A DNA stretch of 38,666 nucleotides from assembly GCA_021781655.1 (NCBI GenBank), contig JAJXWJ010000029.1, positions 1 to 38,666 on the forward strand, given 5' to 3'. Below, piece by piece: positions 35,067-38,666 of the stretch. The DNA comes from Bacillota bacterium. GTDB taxonomy: Bacteria > Bacillota > Clostridia > Clostridiales > Clostridiaceae. The first letter of the stretch is position 1. Every line of letters begins with the position of its first letter. Below the pieces are notes generated by a model that made no database searches, was not told the DNA's origin, and was given only the letters and a program-made list of their open reading frames with translations. The position numbers and the translations under genes were made by a program.

Positions 35067-35658
35067 TAATTTTCAGCGTCCTTCCTTTTTTATATTTTTG
35101 TAATGTAATTATTTTTACAATATATATTGCAAAAATAATTATTAAGATACATAAAAAGTAGTTAAATGAGTATTTTTCATATAAAAAGCCACCAATTAAT
35201 AATATTATTATGTTAATAATTGAATATAAGCTTTCCATTATATTTGAAGCAATTGAAATATTTGAATTTAAATGATTTAATTGATTATAGCAAATTGGAC
35301 GAATCGTTCCAGATGTAAAACCCAATAACAAAGTTCCAATAACAATGATAATTAAATTAGTTGAAAAGAACATTATTATTGACAATATAAGTAATATCTT
35401 AATTATTAATAAAGTTTTTTTAGAATTAATAAAATTCAAGATGTATTTTGAAGATAAGTTACCAACAAGTGTATAGCTTGTTAATATTAAAATAAAAGCA
35501 TATATTGGAATATTTAAATCTACAAATAAGTGATAAGGAAGAAATCCAGAGAAAAAAGTAAGAATTATGCCCCTAAAAAATGAATAAGTATAAATTATAT
35601 CTAATTCGCCATCTGCAATTTTTAGTTTTTTATCTGTATTTTTTGAAACCGTATCCAA
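35056..35658 (-). CDS. Half-size MFS-like transporter (C-terminal half, probably truncated)
   Basis: A 200-residue membrane protein with about six helices (FFRGIILTFFSGFLPYHLFV, ILILTSYTLVG, LIIKILLILSIIMFF, IIIVIGTLLLGF, IINIIILLIGGFLY, FLCILIIIFAIYIV). The pattern IMESLYSIINIIILLIGG matches the second half of major-facilitator transporters, while the first half is absent. The only start is a TTG at 35658 without a ribosome site, and the frame stays open for several codons upstream. A deletion between the DRE-TIM gene and this one is the simplest explanation. Probably non-functional alone unless it dimerises. Confidence 0.6.
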   Translation of the reverse strand: MDTVSKNTDKKLKIADGELDIIYTYSFFRGIILTFFSGFLPYHLFVDLNIPIYAFILILTSYTLVGNLSSKYILNFINSKKTLLIIKILLILSIIMFFSTNLIIIVIGTLLLGFTSGTIRPICYNQLNHLNSNISIASNIMESLYSIINIIILLIGGFLYEKYSFNYFLCILIIIFAIYIVKIITLQKYKKGRTLKINEN

Positions 35659-35678
35659 TTTTTCATTAGGAAGAAAAA

Positions 35679-36701
35679 TTATATAATTATTATATTATTT
35701 GTAATTTTAGAAATAGTTTTATAAAAAGTATCTATTTCATAAATATCATCAGTTGTAAGAGCGTTATAACATTCTTGTAAGCGAGAACTAATAATTTTAG
35801 AACTAGATAGACCAGAAATTGGTGAATGATGTATTCCAGATTCATGAACAAAAGCATTTTCCCCGATAATTGGTTTTAAAGGTGAAGATTTGTAGTTTAA
35901 TAAATCTTCTAATTCTTTGCTAATTTCAAATATTCGCTTTAAATCTAAATCAGTTTTAATATTATATTTTTTTGTTAAAAGATAGAGAATTTCATCAATT
36001 GCACAATTTCCAGCACGCTCTCCAATACCTAAGAAGGTTGTTTCAACTTGTGTTGCACCGTTTAATACACCGGCAATTGTATTTGCAGTAGCAAGTCCTA
36101 AATCATTATGGCAGTGAACACTTATTTCAAAAGGATATTTATAATTGCATATTTTTCTTATTAATCTTCCATACTCTTCTGGAGTAGAACATCCGACTGT
36201 ATCAGATATAGTTATAAAATTAATTGTATAATTTTTGCAAATCTCTAGTACTTTAATTAAATACTTTTCATCAGCTCTTGTTGCATCCTCTAAACAAACA
36301 GATACATTGATATTTAAGTTACATATATAATTTAAAGATTGTTTTAATTTTTCTAGCATGTTTCTTTTGGTAGAATGTAACTTTTTTGTTATGTGCAAGT
36401 CGGATATAGGAAATAGTAATTTTATAACTAGATTTTTATTTACCCTAACAAGTTTACAAGCCAATACAATATCGTTATGAACTAATCTGGTTAAAACAAC
36501 CATTTTTTGTGTTATACTTAAATGATTTGAAATTTCGCTTAGCAGGTTAAAATCTTCAATAGTTGAACACATACCTACTTCTAATGAGTCAATATTAACT
36601 GATTTTAATAAATCTAAGATTTTTAATTTTGTATTGAAATTCTTATTGACATTTCTTTGTTGCATACCATCTCTAATAGTATTATCTTGTATTTTAATCA
36701 T
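35679..36701 (-). CDS. DRE-TIM metallolyase, homocitrate/isopropylmalate synthase-like
   Basis: A 340-residue HMGL-like protein. The DRE motif is R10-D11 (DNTIRDGMQQ) and E41 (SLEVGM). The metal ligands are D11, H196 and H198 (SVHCHNDLGLA) and N232 (GIGERAGNCAIDE). CLEDATRAD is the common substrate-side motif, and FVHESGIHHSPI ends the catalytic barrel. The usual DGEQ at the start is DGMQ here. The C-terminus is short: the GKHSG-type region of homocitrate and isopropylmalate synthases is missing. Likely substrates are an acyl-CoA plus a keto acid, or the reverse lysis; not determinable. ATG 36701 follows AAGGAGG (36708-36714). Confidence 0.78.
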   Translation of the reverse strand: MIKIQDNTIRDGMQQRNVNKNFNTKLKILDLLKSVNIDSLEVGMCSTIEDFNLLSEISNHLSITQKMVVLTRLVHNDIVLACKLVRVNKNLVIKLLFPISDLHITKKLHSTKRNMLEKLKQSLNYICNLNINVSVCLEDATRADEKYLIKVLEICKNYTINFITISDTVGCSTPEEYGRLIRKICNYKYPFEISVHCHNDLGLATANTIAGVLNGATQVETTFLGIGERAGNCAIDEILYLLTKKYNIKTDLDLKRIFEISKELEDLLNYKSSPLKPIIGENAFVHESGIHHSPISGLSSSKIISSRLQECYNALTTDDIYEIDTFYKTISKITNNIIII

Positions 36702-36720
36702 AGTACACCTCCTTATAAAA

Positions 36721-36745
36721 AATTATATATTTATAACTTATAATT
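36721..36745. promoter_or_regulatory. LysR-type dyad over the DRE-TIM gene promoter
   Basis: AATTATA (36721-36727) and TATAATT (36739-36745) are exact inverse halves separated by 11 bases. The left half read on the minus strand is TATAAT (36722-36727), a fitting -10 for the gene starting at 36701. A separate TATAAT at 36766-36771 could serve the LysR gene. Position between divergent genes suggests the regulator's binding site; A/T richness makes chance possible. Confidence 0.4.
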
Positions 36746-36810
36746 TAAAATTAGTAATTTTTTGATATAATATTAAGAAAAAACTAATGATTTATTGGAA
36801 GGTGATGAAA

Positions 36811-37710
36811 GTGAATTTAGAATGGTATTATACTTTTTTAGTTGTTGCAAAGCATGAAAACTATAGAAAAGCTGCTGAAGAATTATTTATAACGTCAACA
36901 TCAGTATTTAATCATATAAAAAATTTAGAGAGTCTATTAAAAGTTAAACTTTTTGAACAAAATGGAAGGAATATTATATTAACAGAAGATGGTAAGAATT
37001 TTTTTCCAATTGCCACTAAAACTATTACAACTTATGAAAAAGGAATTTATGAAATGAAAAATTCTAAAAAAAAATATTCTTGTAGATTAAATTTAGTTGT
37101 AACTTCTTATGTTGCATCTTATCTAATGCCTAAATTTCTACCAGTATTTTTTAAAATTGCTCCTAACATAGATATATCAGTTTCTGTCATGGAAGATTAT
37201 ATACCACAAGCCGTTGAGAAAGGGGAATTTAATATAGGGATTGATAGGCAGTTACCAAATACTGATAAAATAATTTATAAAAATGTATGTGAAGGAAAAA
37301 TAAAATTGGTTGTTCCTAATACTGAAGATAATAAATATTTAAAAACTGAATTAGATTTTTTCAGAAAATATCGTATATTAGCTGGTAATCATCCATCTTA
37401 TTGGACTAACTTAATTGATAAAATACTGGGAGTATACCCTGAAGCTGATATTACAAATATATCATCAGTACATGCTAGTGAATGTTTAATAAAAGCAAAT
37501 CAAGGTATTTCATATTTACCTATATATATATTTAAAGATTCAGATAATAATAATATCAGAATAATTGAATCTAAAATTATAGATGATCCAATTTCTTTTA
37601 CATATTTTATTTGGAAAAAAGAAAGTTCTGAGATGAAGCTATTTTTGGAATTATTTACTCAGTTCACCAAAACTGAACAAAATAAAACGTTAAGAATTTA
37701 TAATTTATAA
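36811..37710 (+). CDS. LysR family transcriptional regulator
   Basis: A 299-residue LysR protein; GTG 36811 (MNLEWYYTFLVVAKHENYRK) is chosen as GGAAGGTG (36797-36804) lies six bases before it, whereas ATG 36787 and ATG 36805 have no suitable ribosome site. The winged helix-turn-helix is AAEELFITSTSVFNHIKNLE (residues ~20-40). The effector domain (~90-299) is of periplasmic-binding type, with the short start RLNLVVTSYVASYLMPKFLP. It is divergent from the DRE-TIM operon and likely controls it in response to a pathway metabolite, as CitR and similar regulators do. Confidence 0.9.
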   Translation: MNLEWYYTFLVVAKHENYRKAAEELFITSTSVFNHIKNLESLLKVKLFEQNGRNIILTEDGKNFFPIATKTITTYEKGIYEMKNSKKKYSCRLNLVVTSYVASYLMPKFLPVFFKIAPNIDISVSVMEDYIPQAVEKGEFNIGIDRQLPNTDKIIYKNVCEGKIKLVVPNTEDNKYLKTELDFFRKYRILAGNHPSYWTNLIDKILGVYPEADITNISSVHASECLIKANQGISYLPIYIFKDSDNNNIRIIESKIIDDPISFTYFIWKKESSEMKLFLELFTQFTKTEQNKTLRIYNL

Positions 37711-38061
37711 CTTTAAATTTAAACGTAAAAAAACTGTTTGCAGTAAGTAATAATTTATACTTAAAATAGACTTGATGAAAAATATAACTTCAAGTGTTAT
37801 TAATACTACATAATATTCTGGCAAATAGTATATGAACAAATTAACTTGAGTTGAAGATTCTAGCTAGATTTTGTATTAGGTAAAAAGTTGTTTCACTTTT
37901 TAGCATAACTTAAAAAATTTAACGTTAAATAAATACGCTAAATTGTATCAATATTTAAGTCTATAGACAGTCGATACGAGGGGACACTTTTTACTTTAAT
38001 TACTTTTAAATTAATAGCAAAAATAAAAAGTATTAAATAACAATTAATGAGGTGATCATTT
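37711..38061. other. Non-coding stretch without recognised features
   Basis: No frame of note is present on either strand. ACTTGA/TCAAGT (around 37771-37796) is a short hairpin that might end the LysR transcript. GTCGATACGAGGGGACACTT (near 37969-37988) is more GC-rich than its surroundings and resembles an end of a mobile element, but no partner end or transposase was found. Confidence 0.3.
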
Positions 38062-38271
38062 GTGAGTAAGGAAGAACGAAATAAAATAGATTATATGGTT
38101 GTTTGCGTAAATGAGTTTGCAGAAAGATTTCTTATCAATTAAAAAGAAGCTTTTAATTATCTACATAAATATAATGATATAAGGTTTCTTGACGATAATT
38201 ATGAAATTGAACACACATTAAGTATTGATGATGCAATTGATGATATTATTAAAATCACAAAAAATAATTGA
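38062..38271 (+). pseudogene. DUF3791-type gene with premature stop
   Basis: GTG 38062 follows GAGGTGAT and reads MSKEERNKIDYMVVCVNEFA then ERFLIN before a TAA at 38140-38142. Beyond it the same frame continues KEAFNYLHKYNDIRFLDDNY and HTLSIDDAIDDIIKITKNN to TGA 38269-38271. Together this is a full-length (~69-residue) DUF3791-like protein in which a sense codon (CAA would give Gln) has become TAA. DUF3791 genes commonly sit beside DUF3990 genes, a pair suspected to be toxin-antitoxin. Confidence 0.6.
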
Positions 38272-38418
38272 GGGAATAATGAGGATATTTATAATTTTGA
38301 TGAAGTAAATATGAAAAAATTGGTTAAAGAAATGAAATACAAGAAATTCTCAAATCAATATTCTTTCCATACTGAAAAGTCATTAACTTATTGTAGGACG
38401 TCAAATTTTAACTTTTAA
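38272..38418 (+). pseudogene. C-terminal remnant, probably of a DUF3990 gene
   Basis: The frame after the TGA reads GNNEDIYNFDEVNMKKLVKE, then KYKKFSNQYSFHTEKSLTYC, to TAA 38416-38418. The segment NQYSFHTEKSL recalls the end of DUF3990 proteins (an ART-like fold). About 48 codons remain; the N-terminal part is missing, so an internal deletion joined it to the DUF3791 remnant. Confidence 0.4.
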
Positions 38419-38434
38419 AAACAGCATTCCTAAG

Positions 38435-38504
38435 TCAAATTATTGCTATGGTTATAATAATTAGCTAGTAATTAAATGCATTTTGAGTAATCAAATTATT
38501 GCTA
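38435..38504 (+). repeat. Pair of 14-bp direct repeats
   Basis: TCAAATTATTGCTA occurs at 38435-38448 and 38491-38504, 56 bases apart, each preceded by TAA or TAAG. It may be a small duplication left by past insertion; no element is between them. Confidence 0.4.
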
Positions 38505-38516
38505 AGATAAAAAATC

Positions 38517-38550
38517 TCCTAATGAGTTGACATCATCAGGAATTTTTTTT
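38517..38550 (+). terminator. Rho-independent terminator after the DUF3990 remnant
   Basis: TCCTAATGA (38517-38525) pairs with TCATCAGGA (38533-38541) with one G-U pair, followed by a run of eight T (38543-38550). It is a strong terminator surviving behind decayed genes. Confidence 0.8.
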
Positions 38551-38578
38551 ATGCTTATTTTTATACTAAAGAAAGGAA

Positions 38579-38636
38579 AAGGAAGAACTGCCGACCAAAG
38601 CAAACGTTCTTCCTTAAAATAAGAGCAACAGCTCTT
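38579..38636. terminator. Two tandem hairpins at the window edge
   Basis: AAGGAAGAAC (38579-38588) pairs with GTTCTTCCTT (38606-38615), loop 17 bases. AAGAGC (38621-38626) pairs with GCTCTT (38631-38636). Read on the minus strand the second is followed by ATTTTAA, so they may belong to a minus-strand gene lying beyond the window. No such gene is visible here. Confidence 0.4.
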
Positions 38637-38666
38637 AAAACCCAATTATTATGATAAGATTATTTT

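Noticed and set aside
37969-37988. Possible mobile element end (AGGGGACACTTTTT)
   Set aside because: No inverse partner end, target duplication or transposase fragment was seen in the remaining sequence.

Overview
The window is AT-rich, mostly colinear bacterial DNA from a low-GC anaerobic Firmicute, most likely a Clostridium-type organism. This rests on codon use, strong AGGAGG ribosome sites, frequent TTG/GTG starts, an [FeFe]-hydrogenase maturase (HydE), the PdxS/PdxT route to PLP, and a glucose EIICBA under a GlcT-type RNA antiterminator. No tRNA, rRNA, CRISPR array or intact insertion sequence was seen.

Layout. 1-2850: small housekeeping or stress genes (3' end of a RIC/ScdA di-iron repair protein, a small unknown, a YfcE-like phosphodiesterase, a small membrane-anchored protein, a SAM methyltransferase, acylphosphatase). 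2880-4440: pdxST with a leader that can form two competing hairpins. 4459-10153: a sugar-uptake block. ptsG lies behind a promoter, a GlcT-type RAT site and an unusually long-looped terminator; a mannose-family PTS (EIIAB, EIIC, EIID) follows, then manO with its own promoter. 10273-15857: parE-parC behind a consensus promoter, then a DJ-1/PfpI gene. 15928-18295: a type II restriction-modification pair whose cytosine-5 methylase carries an N-terminal helix-turn-helix. 18307-22688: GNAT acetyltransferase with a decayed small membrane gene behind it, an M16 peptidase, hydE, a 312-bp inverted-repeat element, and a Cof-type HAD phosphatase.

22841-34010 is a defence block. It holds a complete four-gene Wadjet-type (JetABCD, DUF2397/DUF2398/SMC/DUF2399 lineage) anti-plasmid operon, a damaged AAA ATPase gene with a stub of its partner, and a RecJ-type nuclease gene. 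34413-37710 is an accessory metabolic cluster: a DRE-TIM (homocitrate/isopropylmalate synthase-like) enzyme, half of an MFS transporter and a PEBP/YbhB protein on the minus strand, with a divergent LysR regulator. The last 950 bases hold relics, including a DUF3791/DUF3990-type pair broken by stop codons.

The two clear defence modules (restriction-modification and Wadjet) plus three decayed modules mark 16-38 kb as accessory and turning over, whereas 1-15.8 kb looks like stable core. The Wadjet and R-M families are known. The less ordinary signals are the ptsG leader architecture, the 5'-broken ATPase beside Wadjet, the multi-hairpin repeat, and the truncated DRE-TIM/half-MFS cluster.
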